From contig CAZYRA010000004.1 of assembly GCA_964649385.1 (NCBI GenBank), positions 1-31,432 of the forward strand: a DNA stretch of 31,432 nucleotides, read 5' to 3'. A model generated the notes under the pieces. That model was given only the letters and a program-made list of their open reading frames with translations, searched no databases and was not told where the DNA came from. A program made the translations under genes and the position numbers. The stretch comes from UBA5760 sp964649385 (GTDB lineage: Bacteria > Chloroflexota > Dehalococcoidia > Dehalococcoidales > UBA5760). This document shows, piece by piece, positions 7,365-14,517 of the stretch; the stretch's first letter is position 1; every line of letters starts with the position of its first letter.

Positions 7365-8133
7365 CATGCTAGATAAGATTATTGCTGATAAAAGAGATGC
7401 GATTAAGGCAAGGAAGCAGGTGGTGCCCCTAGCCGCTTTAGAAGAACAGATTACTCAGCGACGCGTGCCCCTTGATTTTGGTGCTGCCCTCAATCAGAAC
7501 CAGATACAGTTGATTGCCGAGGTAAAGCAATCATCACCGTCACGGGGGGTACTCTGCGCCGATTTCAGTCCCGTTACGCTGGCTAGGGAATATGCTAAAG
7601 GTGGTGCGACAGCCATCTCGGTACTCACCGAGGCAAACTACTTTGGCGGCAGTATCGACCACCTGGCTGCTATCAGGGCAGAAGTTCACCTACCACTACT
7701 ACGAAAAGACTTCATTTTCGACACTTACCAGGTATACGAATCGGCAGCCTGTGGCGCTGACGCTCTGCTGTTGATAGCAGCTATCTTGAGCCAGCAGCAG
7801 TTTGGTGAGCTGCTTTCCTTAAGCCATAGCCTCGGTATGGGGTGCCTAGTCGAGGCTCACAATGAAGCCGAGATAGAGCAAGCGCTCCATGCCAAGGCTC
7901 AAGTTATCGGCATCAACAACCGTAACCTGAGCACCTTTGCTGTTGACATTAATACCACCCGCCGATTGCGGCCACTGCTACCCGATCAGCAAATCGTGGT
8001 CAGTGAAAGCGGTATCAGCAACCGGCTTGATGTAGAAAAGCTGAAGGGGTGGGGGGTCAATGCGATACTGGTCGGTGAGGCCCTGGTTACCGCCGCTGAT
8101 ATTAAGGCCAAGATAAGGGAGTTGATGCTATGA
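7354..8133 (+). CDS. trpC: Indole-3-glycerol phosphate synthase
   Basis: This enzyme decarboxylates and closes carboxyphenylaminodeoxyribulose phosphate to indole-3-glycerol phosphate on a (beta/alpha)8 barrel. With the start used here (259 aa), the catalytic lysines are K58 (IAEVKQSSPSRG) and K118 (LLRKDFIFD), with E167 (CLVEAH). INNRNL and VVSESGI follow in order and ILVGEALV is the phosphate-binding strand. ATG 7354 is preferred because AGGA lies 8 bases upstream. An in-frame ATG at 7345 is possible but has no properly spaced site. The gene overlaps trpD by 11 bases and joins trpF through ATGA. It is separate from trpF, unlike the fused enterobacterial TrpCF. Confidence 0.95.
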   Translation: MSDSMLDKIIADKRDAIKARKQVVPLAALEEQITQRRVPLDFGAALNQNQIQLIAEVKQSSPSRGVLCADFSPVTLAREYAKGGATAISVLTEANYFGGSIDHLAAIRAEVHLPLLRKDFIFDTYQVYESAACGADALLLIAAILSQQQFGELLSLSHSLGMGCLVEAHNEAEIEQALHAKAQVIGINNRNLSTFAVDINTTRRLRPLLPDQQIVVSESGISNRLDVEKLKGWGVNAILVGEALVTAADIKAKIRELML

Positions 8134-8789
8134 CCCGGGTTAAGATTTGCGGCATCATGGAAAAATCGCATGCCCTGGCGGCAATCGAGGCCGGCAGCGA
8201 TTTTATCGGGCTGGTCTTTGCTCCCAGCAGGCGGCAGGTAAGCGTAGTCCAGGCACAAGAGATAGTAGGTACAATAAAGGAACGTAGTAATACAACCGAG
8301 GTGGTAGGAGTGTTTGTTAATGTACCTGCCCCTGTGGTAAACAGGACTGCTGCCGCCTGCAATCTGGATCGTGTTCAGCTAAGCGGTAACGAGTCCTGGG
8401 CATACTGCTGTGAGATTAACCAGCCGCTGATTAAGGCGGTGCGAATAGGTCAGGGACAAGACCCTGAGGAAATCTGTGATTCTTTAGCCATTGGAGATGA
8501 AGTCCTATCTGGCCGGAGACACCTTCTTCTCCTCGACTCTCTGGTTGAAGGCAGCTACGGTGGAACGGGGGTAACCTCCGACTGGGAACTGTTTCGAGAG
8601 GTAGCCGGACGATTTCCTGCAATTATCGCCGGCGGACTTACCCCGGAGACTGTGGCCCGGGCAATTGAGATGGTATCACCATGGGGTGTTGATGTTTCCT
8701 CCGGTGTGGAATCAAACGGGATAAAGGATACAGCTAGAATCAAAGCCTTTGTTGATGCAGTAAGGAGAGCCGATGGAAGAAAGGAATAG
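8130..8789 (+). CDS. trpF: Phosphoribosylanthranilate isomerase
   Basis: TrpF performs the Amadori rearrangement of phosphoribosylanthranilate, the step between TrpD and TrpC. The 219-aa barrel shows the catalytic general base C7 in KICG and the general acid D136 in LLLDS. GGTG, IIAGGLTPE and GVDVSSGVE lie near the C-terminus and form the phosphate-binding strands. AAGGGAG stands 8 bases before the ATG, which overlaps the trpC stop as ATGA. The 3' end overlaps trpB by 17 bases. A cysteine-rich internal stretch (AYCCEI) is unusual but lies outside the active site. Confidence 0.95.
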   Translation: MTRVKICGIMEKSHALAAIEAGSDFIGLVFAPSRRQVSVVQAQEIVGTIKERSNTTEVVGVFVNVPAPVVNRTAAACNLDRVQLSGNESWAYCCEINQPLIKAVRIGQGQDPEEICDSLAIGDEVLSGRRHLLLLDSLVEGSYGGTGVTSDWELFREVAGRFPAIIAGGLTPETVARAIEMVSPWGVDVSSGVESNGIKDTARIKAFVDAVRRADGRKE

Positions 8790-9978
8790 GCAGTTACCCA
8801 ACGAACGGGGGTACTTCGGCGAGTTCGGGGGCAAGTTTGTCCCCGAGACACTGATGCCGGCGCTTGGTGAGCTAGAGCAGGCCTACCGCGACGCCCGGGC
8901 CGACCCTGCCTTCGAACAGCGGTTTGAGCAGCTGTGTCGGCAGTACATCGGCAGACCCACCCCGCTATATCCAGCCGAGCAGCTATCGGCAGAGATGGGT
9001 GGTGCTGTCATCCTGCTAAAACGGGAAGACCTGGCCCACACCGGCGCCCACAAGATTAACAACGCCCTGGGGCAGGGGCTGCTGGCGAAACGGATGGGTA
9101 AAACACGAATCATTGCCGAGACCGGCGCCGGGCAGCACGGGGTAGCTGCCGCTACGGTATGCGCTATGTTGAACCTCAACTGCATCATCTATATGGGAGA
9201 AGACGATATCAAGCGCCAATCACCTAATGTCTTCCGCATGAAACTGCTGGGTGCCGAGGTGCGCTCTGTAAACTCAGGCAGCCGCACCCTAAAGGATGCT
9301 ATCAATGAGGCTATCCGGGACTGGGTTACCAATGTCGAAACCACCTACTACCTCTTCGGTACTGTAGCCGGCCCGCACCCCTACCCGATGATTGTCCGTG
9401 ACTTTCAGTCGATAATCGGCAGAGAAGCCAAAGACCAGACCAGGGATATGTATCATCGGCTTCCTGACTATCTGGTTGCCTGTGTCGGTGGGGGAAGCAA
9501 TGCTATGGGGCTATTCTTTCCCTTTTATGCCGATAAAGAGGTTAAGTTCGTCGGCGTCGAAGCTGGTGGGGGCGGGCTGAAGAGCAGTCACCACGCTGCT
9601 TCGCTTGCCGCCGGTAGGAGCGGCGTACTGCACGGTACCAGGTCGTACCTACTCCAGGACAAAAGCGGCCAGATAATGGAAACCCACAGTATCGCCCCCG
9701 GTCTAGACTACCCAGGGGTAGGCCCCGAGCATAGCTACTATAAAGATACCGGTAGAGCCAGCTATGTAGCTGTCACTGATGCCGAGGCGTTGGAAGGTTT
9801 CCGACTCCTCTGTAACACCGAGGGTATTATCCCGGCGTTGGAATCAGCCCACGCTATCTACTACGGGGCCAGACTGGCTGCCGGGCTACCTCGGGACCAG
9901 CTTGTCGTGGTTAATCTTTCCGGACGTGGTGACAAGGACCTGGATATTGTCGTTAAAGCAATAGGGATGGAACTATGA
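8773..9978 (+). CDS. trpB: Tryptophan synthase beta subunit (TrpB1 type)
   Basis: This PLP enzyme condenses indole with L-serine to tryptophan. The 401-aa sequence has the canonical TrpB1 start GYFGEFGGKFVPETLMPAL. The Schiff-base K94 is in HTGAHKIN and the catalytic E116 in AETGAGQHG. The phosphate-binding CVGGGSNA and the C-terminal NLSGRGDKD are also present. AAGGAG is 6-7 bases before the ATG. It overlaps both neighbours (17 bases with trpF, 4 with trpA as ATGA), consistent with equimolar alpha2beta2 synthesis. Its TrpB1 features contrast with the second beta gene 0.9 kb downstream. Confidence 0.97.
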   Translation: MEERNRQLPNERGYFGEFGGKFVPETLMPALGELEQAYRDARADPAFEQRFEQLCRQYIGRPTPLYPAEQLSAEMGGAVILLKREDLAHTGAHKINNALGQGLLAKRMGKTRIIAETGAGQHGVAAATVCAMLNLNCIIYMGEDDIKRQSPNVFRMKLLGAEVRSVNSGSRTLKDAINEAIRDWVTNVETTYYLFGTVAGPHPYPMIVRDFQSIIGREAKDQTRDMYHRLPDYLVACVGGGSNAMGLFFPFYADKEVKFVGVEAGGGGLKSSHHAASLAAGRSGVLHGTRSYLLQDKSGQIMETHSIAPGLDYPGVGPEHSYYKDTGRASYVAVTDAEALEGFRLLCNTEGIIPALESAHAIYYGARLAAGLPRDQLVVVNLSGRGDKDLDIVVKAIGMEL

Positions 9979-10754
9979 GTCGTATTCAGACTATCTTTAG
10001 ACCGGGATATAAGGCACTCATTGCCTACTTAACCGTGGGCTACCCTACCCTGGAAACCACCCTTGAAGCGGCCGTTCTGCTTGCCAGCAGTGGCTGTGAC
10101 ATCATTGAGTTGGGTATCCCCTTCTCTGATCCCCTGGCCGATGGCGCTACCATCCAGAAAGCAAGCTACCAGGCACTCAAGCAGGGGGTTACACCACAGG
10201 TCTGTTTGGAAGCAGCCCGGAAGCTAAAAGAGAAGATAGCCACGCCCCTGGTCTTTATGGGCTACTATAATCCGATACTCAACTTCGGACTGGAGGCCTT
10301 CTGCCGCTCGGCAAGCCGAGCCGGGGTTGATGGTCTGATAATCCCCGACCTGCCCCCGGAAGAAGGAGTGGAACTGGAGGCAAATATGAAAAAGCACGGG
10401 CTGGATCCTATCTACCTGCTGAGCCCCACCAGTTCCGAGGAACGTATCTCCCTGGTAGCGGAAAGGTCCGGCGGGTTTATCTACCTGGTCTCCCTGACCG
10501 GCGTCACCGGAGCCAGGCAAAGCCTGCCTATGGAGCTGGAGAGCTTCGTCCAGAGGGTCAGGGAAAAAGCAGGGCTACCGCTCTGCGTAGGGTTTGGCAT
10601 ATCCAGCCCGGAGCAGGCCAGGAGGGTAGCCAGAACAGCCGATGGTATTATTGTCGGCAGCCGCCTTATTCAACTAATCGAAGAGGATAGCTCTCTCTCT
10701 TCCCTGAAGTCCTTTACTCTGAGCTTGAGAGAGGCCCTCGACCAATATCACTAA
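9975..10754 (+). CDS. trpA: Tryptophan synthase alpha subunit
   Basis: TrpA cleaves indole-3-glycerol phosphate to indole and glyceraldehyde-3-phosphate and passes indole through a tunnel to TrpB. The 259-aa barrel has the catalytic E45 (IELGIPFSDP) and D56 (LADG). FMGYYNP, the PDLPPEE segment, LLSPTS, the FIYLVSLTGVTG loop and VGFGIS are all in order. It is translationally coupled to trpB by ATGA. It ends the tight part of the operon, with a 114-bp gap before trpB2. Confidence 0.97.
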   Translation: MSRIQTIFRPGYKALIAYLTVGYPTLETTLEAAVLLASSGCDIIELGIPFSDPLADGATIQKASYQALKQGVTPQVCLEAARKLKEKIATPLVFMGYYNPILNFGLEAFCRSASRAGVDGLIIPDLPPEEGVELEANMKKHGLDPIYLLSPTSSEERISLVAERSGGFIYLVSLTGVTGARQSLPMELESFVQRVREKAGLPLCVGFGISSPEQARRVARTADGIIVGSRLIQLIEEDSSLSSLKSFTLSLREALDQYH

Positions 10755-10803
10755 GGTAGAAAGGAGGAAACAGGATAAGAAACAGGTTACTATGCTCACG
10801 ATA

Positions 10804-10843
10804 TGAGGTATTCCCTTATGTCATAGGGGGAAGATACCCCATA
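10804..10843 (+). other. Intergenic hairpin between trpA and trpB2
   Basis: ggtat (from about 10806) pairs with atacc (to about 10838), with an inner ccc/ggg block and an AT-rich loop. No U-run follows, so it does not look like an intrinsic terminator. It could mark an RNA-processing or mRNA-stability boundary between the trp genes and trpB2. Confidence 0.4.
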
Positions 10844-10868
10844 AATTAAAAGATTACAGGAGGTAAAA

Positions 10869-12227
10869 TTGGAGAGAACAAAGTTCATTCTTGACGAAGA
10901 AAAGATGCCGACCAGATGGTATAACATCCTGCCCGACCTCCCCGAGCCTCTACCGCAGGTATTACACCCGGGTACCAAGCAGCCGATAACCCCCGACGAT
11001 TTGGCGCCGCTGTTTCCGATGGGTCTTATCATGCAGGAGTTCAGCCCGGATCGCTATATCGAGATTCCTGAAGAGGTGCAGGTGATTTACCGCACCTGGA
11101 GACCGACGATTCTGCATCGAGCACACCAACTGGAGAAACGGCTGGACACGCCGGCCAAGATTTTCTACAAGTACGAAGGGACCAGCCAGGCGGGTAGTCA
11201 CAAGCTCAACACCGCAGTGGCCCAGGCTTACTACAACAAGGTAGAGGGCACCAAACGGATAGCAACTGAGACCGGAGCCGGGCAGTGGGGTAGTGCCCTG
11301 GCAATGGGCTGTATGTTCTTTGATATTGAACTTAAGGTATACATGGTCAGGATCAGCTATGACCAGAAGCCCTACCGCCGCATTATGATGGAAACCTTTG
11401 ATGCCCAGTGTATCCCCAGTCCCAGTCCCGACACCAAGGCAGGACGGGATATGCTGGCGAAAGACCCCGACTGCCCCGGCAGCCTGGGACTGGCTATCAG
11501 TGAGGCAGTTGAGGATGCCGCCTCCCGTGAGGACACCCACTACTCTCTGGGCAGCGTGCTCAACCATGTCCTACTGCACCAGACCATTATAGGTGAGGAG
11601 ACCAGACTGCAGATGGAGATGGCCAACGCCTATCCTGATATCATCGTGGGCTGTATGGGAGGTGGCTCAAATTTCGCCGGGCAGTTTATACCCTGGATGA
11701 GGGATAAGCTTAGCGGAGCCAAGCCTGACTTGCAAATTATCGGCGTTGAACCGGCAAGCTGCCCCACCCTAACCAGGGGGCCATACGCCTATGACTTTGG
11801 CGATGTTGCTGGATTGACCCCCCTGCTCAAGATGTATACTTTGGGCCACGGCTTTATCCCGCCGCCGGTTCACGCCGGGGGATTGCGCTACCACGGTATG
11901 GCGCCGATTATTTCCCACCTCCACAAACTGGGACTGATGGAAGCCAGGGCCGAGCATCAACTGGGTACCTTCGAGGCAGGCATCACCTTTGCTCGCACTG
12001 AGGGTATCATCAGTGCCCCGGAGCCGATGCACGCTATCAAGGTAGTTATTGACGAAGCTATCAAGTGCAGGGAGTCCGGTGAAGCGAAGACAATCCTGCT
12101 TGCCCATAGTGGACACGGGCACGTTGATTTGGCTGCCTACGATGCTTACCTCTCCGGTAAACTCAAGGACTATGAATTCCCTGAAGACAAGCTAAAAGAG
12201 TCACTGGCCGATTTGCCTAAGGTGTAA
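10869..12227 (+). CDS. trpB2: TrpB2-type tryptophan synthase beta-like protein
   Basis: This 452-aa PLP enzyme belongs to the TrpB2 clade. It has the long N-terminal extension of that clade (WYNILPDLPEPLP, about 17-29, and DLAPLFPMGLI). The Schiff-base K112 is in AGSHKLN, E134 in TETGAGQWG, and CMGGGSNF and AHSGHGHVDL bind phosphate and cofactor. TrpB2 proteins are generally not adapted to partner the normal TrpA. Proposed roles are indole salvage, or Trp synthesis with another serine donor. The start is TTG at 10869, chosen because a strong AGGAGGT lies 4 bases upstream and the encoded N-terminus matches the family. It is probably co-transcribed with trpEGDCFBA, and the strong terminator lies just after it. 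Confidence 0.93.
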   Translation: MERTKFILDEEKMPTRWYNILPDLPEPLPQVLHPGTKQPITPDDLAPLFPMGLIMQEFSPDRYIEIPEEVQVIYRTWRPTILHRAHQLEKRLDTPAKIFYKYEGTSQAGSHKLNTAVAQAYYNKVEGTKRIATETGAGQWGSALAMGCMFFDIELKVYMVRISYDQKPYRRIMMETFDAQCIPSPSPDTKAGRDMLAKDPDCPGSLGLAISEAVEDAASREDTHYSLGSVLNHVLLHQTIIGEETRLQMEMANAYPDIIVGCMGGGSNFAGQFIPWMRDKLSGAKPDLQIIGVEPASCPTLTRGPYAYDFGDVAGLTPLLKMYTLGHGFIPPPVHAGGLRYHGMAPIISHLHKLGLMEARAEHQLGTFEAGITFARTEGIISAPEPMHAIKVVIDEAIKCRESGEAKTILLAHSGHGHVDLAAYDAYLSGKLKDYEFPEDKLKESLADLPKV

Positions 12228-12269
12228 ACTAGTCCAGGTAATTTCTTGGCTCTGAAACGCTTCATTTCG

Positions 12270-12312
12270 AAGCCAAGCCCCCCCCGCCATAGCTATGGCG
12301 GGGGGGCTTTTA
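12270..12312 (+). terminator. Intrinsic terminator of the trp operon
   Basis: An unusually GC-rich stem runs from aagcccccccc (12275-12285) through gccatag/ctatggc to ggggggg-ctt (12300-12309), followed by TTTTA. The C run has 8 bases and the G run 7, so one base bulges. The central gccatagctatggc is self-complementary. Confidence 0.88.
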
Positions 12313-12405
12313 GCAGGAGCGTCTACTTGCGCTACGGGTAACATTATGTCAACTATACCCTGCTGTAGAGGAGAATAGCTTATCAAGCAAACCTTAATGT
12401 GGCTC

Positions 12406-12460
12406 TTGACAGAACTTGTCGAGCAGATTAAAGTGTCTATTACATATGCTTGGCTATAAT
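12406..12460 (+). promoter_or_regulatory. Promoter region of the RNA methyltransferase gene
   Basis: Two candidates lie here. TTGACA (12406-12411) is 17 bp from TAAAGT (12429-12434). Further down, a perfect TATAAT (12455-12460) has only a poor -35. The second would start transcription near 12467, inside the inverted repeat described next; the first near 12441. The sequence alone does not decide between them. Confidence 0.5.
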
Positions 12461-12464
12461 AACA

Positions 12465-12490
12465 GTACCAGCGATGTGCGTCGCTGGTAC
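12465..12490 (+). repeat. Perfect 10-bp inverted repeat in the methyltransferase leader
   Basis: gtaccagcga (12465-12474) and tcgctggtac (12481-12490) flank a 6-base centre. The repeat starts 4 bases after TATAAT and ends 18 bases before the start codon. It is either an operator at the transcription start or a strong RNA hairpin just upstream of the ribosome site (AGGAG, 12501-12505). Confidence 0.75.
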
Positions 12491-12508
12491 AGAAAAAGAT
12501 AGGAGCGC

Positions 12509-13285
12509 ATGCCACAAAGACCAAATAATAAAACCACCTCCTTAAAGCCTATCAAATGGTATAAGACGCTTACCACTACAAAGGGGCGGCGGGAAGCCGG
12601 GGTGTTTCTTATCGAAGGAGACCGGGCTATCAGACAGATTATCGAAGGCCGCCCGAATGAGATAACCGAGATTATAACGAAAGGAGATCTGTCCCCTGTC
12701 TATTCTAATTACCCACGGCGGGAGGTTGCCGAGAGCCAGTTCCGTGCCATCTGCTCGACCAGAACACCCCAGGGACCTATCGCCGTGGTCCGTATCCCTC
12801 AGGACATCTACTCCGACCGACTGCCTCAGGATAGCGGCGGCAGAGTCCTGCTGCTCGAAGATATTCAAGACCCCGGTAATGTGGGCACCCTCATTCGCAC
12901 CGCCGCCGCCTTTGATTATGCCGGGGTTATCCTCAGTGGGAAATGCGCCGACCCGCTATCGCCGAAGTGTGTCCAGGCAACCGCCGGCAGCATCCTATCG
13001 CTATGGTTGAGGAGAACCCCCCACTATCTCGAACTAGCGGAGACACTGAAAAAGAACGGGTATTCTCTCTCTGTCGCCGAGCTCGGTGGTATGAATGAGC
13101 CGTCGGTCCTCCGCTATCAAGGCAGGTTCCTACTGGCACTGGGTAATGAGGTTTCAGGCCCTTCGCCCGCACTAATGAGTATGGCAAACCACCGGGTTAG
13201 AATTGCCATCGCCCGGGAAAAAGCGGAATCGCTGAACGTAGCCGTCTGTGGGGCAATCTGTATCTATTTAAGCTCACAGAAATAG
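12509..13285 (+). CDS. TrmH/SpoU-family RNA 2'-O-ribose methyltransferase
   Basis: This 258-aa SPOUT methyltransferase has an N-terminal substrate-binding domain (about 1-110, with FLIEGDRAIRQ near 33-43) and a C-terminal knotted SAM domain. All three SpoU motifs are present. Motif 1 is EDIQDPGNVGTLIRTA with its Asn and Arg, motif 2 is LALGNEVSGPS, and motif 3 is IAREKAESLNVAVCGAI. Enzymes of this architecture methylate rRNA (RlmB, TsnR or AviRb-like), and the particular nucleotide cannot be told from sequence. It is transcribed alone from its own promoter, with AGGAG only 3 bases before the ATG. The 116-bp gap to the protease gene lacks a terminator. Confidence 0.88.
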   Translation: MPQRPNNKTTSLKPIKWYKTLTTTKGRREAGVFLIEGDRAIRQIIEGRPNEITEIITKGDLSPVYSNYPRREVAESQFRAICSTRTPQGPIAVVRIPQDIYSDRLPQDSGGRVLLLEDIQDPGNVGTLIRTAAAFDYAGVILSGKCADPLSPKCVQATAGSILSLWLRRTPHYLELAETLKKNGYSLSVAELGGMNEPSVLRYQGRFLLALGNEVSGPSPALMSMANHRVRIAIAREKAESLNVAVCGAICIYLSSQK

Positions 13286-13345
13286 TGCTTGAGGTTATCG
13301 CACCTCCGGCTCGAAATGACTAATAAGAACAGGGTGAGGTGCTAT

Positions 13346-13402
13346 ATGAGCAAACAACTCATAATTGCCATAAAGATATGCGCATGCTACAATAATAGCT
13401 AA
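13346..13402 (+). CDS. Possible 18-codon leader ORF coupled to the protease gene
   Basis: ATG at 13346 opens MSKQLIIAIKICACYNNS and stops with TAA at 13400-13402. The last A is the first base of the htrA-like ATG (TAATG). GAGGTG lies 4 bases upstream of the start. The stop/start overlap and the ribosome site suggest coupled translation, because the protease gene has no Shine-Dalgarno sequence of its own. Against it, the ORF is very short and a good promoter (13365-13393) lies inside it, so a transcript from that promoter would not contain this ORF. No homology is claimed. Confidence 0.35.
   Translation: MSKQLIIAIKICACYNNS
13365..13393 (+). promoter_or_regulatory. Extended -10 promoter of the HtrA-like gene, predicting a leaderless mRNA
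   Basis: TTGCCA (13365-13370, 5 of 6) lies 17 bp from TACAAT (13388-13393, 5 of 6), which is preceded by TGC to form a TGn extension. The expected start is 13399-13402, at the ATG at 13402, so the message would have essentially no 5' leader. A 6-bp inverted repeat, tatgag (13345-13350) and ctcata (13358-13363), abuts the -35 box. Confidence 0.62.
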
Positions 13403-14517
13403 TGAAAAAGACAAAGCTAAAATATCTCTTACTCGGTATTCTTCTCTTATCCTTTACCCTGCTGGGTAGCGGATGTACCTGGATAGCAGATATAGCAGGT
13501 GACTGGCTGCCGCAAATACCCGAGGTAGAAGAATCGCCGGCTGCTCCCACCCCTGCACAACCAGCGGCTACCCCGATTGACCCCGCCTGGCAACCACCGC
13601 CCTGCGATGGCGATAAAGCAACGCTCCCCAATTTTATCGACGTTGTGGCTAAGGTCAAGCCTTCAGTAGTAACGATACAGACAGAGGCAGGCGCTGGCTC
13701 AGGCTGGATTATCGAGGAGGATGGGATTATCGTAACCAACAACCATGTGGTTGCCAGCGCCCGGGATATCGTCATACTCTTGGACGACGGCAGGACATTC
13801 CCTGCACAAGAGGTACGTACCGACCCGCTTACCGACCTGGCAGTGGTCACTATTGATATCCAGAACCTGCCGGCAGCCGATATCGGGGACTCCTCGGAGC
13901 TACAACTTGGAGAGCCAGTAGCGGTCATCGGGAATGCCTTGGGAGAGGGGATAAGTATGACCGGAGGCTGGGTCAGTCAGCTCGAGGTTACCCTTCCGGT
14001 ATCAGCGGGACAGACACTGGACGACCTTATCCGCACCGATGCTGCCATCAACCCCGGTAACAGCGGTGGACCGCTGGTTAATATGGCAGGAGAGGTAATC
14101 GGCATCACCAGTGTCAAGATTGCCCAGGTCGGCGTCGAGGGCTTTGGCTATGCCATCAGTATTAATACCGCTAAGGACGTTATCGACCAGCTAATCGTGA
14201 GGGGCTACGTGCTTCGCACTTACCTGGGGGTCAGGCTTTCCGACGTAAACCAAGTAGTAGCCTTCTTCAATAATCTATCCGTAGATAAAGGGGCTATGGT
14301 CTCCTTTGTCTCTCCGGACAGCCCAGCTTACGAAGTCGGTCTTGAAGAAGGGGATGTTATCGTGGGTCTGGATGATGAGGAAATAGCTACTGCCCGGGAC
14401 TTAATTGAGGTGGTACACTCCTGTCAGATTGGACAGGAGGTGAAAATAGTCTACTGGCGTGGTGATACTGAATATACTGTCTACGCCACCCTCGTGGAAA
14501 GCCCACCACCATACTAA
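13402..14517 (+). CDS. HtrA/DegP-like trypsin-family serine protease lipoprotein with a PDZ domain
   Basis: This 371-aa protein is predicted to act outside the membrane in protein quality control. A basic N-terminus and hydrophobic core end in the lipobox LGSGC, so C25 should be lipidated. A Pro/Ala-rich linker covers about 45-70. The trypsin domain follows with H115 (VTNNHVV), D145 (TDLAVV) and S221 (INPGNSGGPL). One C-terminal PDZ domain covers about 280-365 and includes GAMVSFVSPDSPAYEVGLEEGDVI. A single PDZ and membrane tethering resemble the DegS/Gram-positive HtrA layout. The ATG has no Shine-Dalgarno sequence and overlaps a short upstream ORF (TAATG). The gene ends in a 4-base convergent overlap with ileS. 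Confidence 0.93.
   Translation: MKKTKLKYLLLGILLLSFTLLGSGCTWIADIAGDWLPQIPEVEESPAAPTPAQPAATPIDPAWQPPPCDGDKATLPNFIDVVAKVKPSVVTIQTEAGAGSGWIIEEDGIIVTNNHVVASARDIVILLDDGRTFPAQEVRTDPLTDLAVVTIDIQNLPAADIGDSSELQLGEPVAVIGNALGEGISMTGGWVSQLEVTLPVSAGQTLDDLIRTDAAINPGNSGGPLVNMAGEVIGITSVKIAQVGVEGFGYAISINTAKDVIDQLIVRGYVLRTYLGVRLSDVNQVVAFFNNLSVDKGAMVSFVSPDSPAYEVGLEEGDVIVGLDDEEIATARDLIEVVHSCQIGQEVKIVYWRGDTEYTVYATLVESPPPY

Noticed and set aside
10962..11567. 201-aa minus-strand ORF inside trpB2
   Set aside because: It is antisense to conserved PLP-enzyme sequence and has no supporting start signal.
12278..12306. Sequencing artefact from the 8-C/7-G homopolymers
   Set aside because: The unequal runs can be explained as a bulged terminator stem, and the segment is non-coding, so no frame test is possible.
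12201..12524. 107-aa minus-strand ORF across the trp terminator and methyltransferase promoter
   Set aside because: It covers the terminator, promoter and palindrome, has no ribosome site and shows no domain-like sequence.
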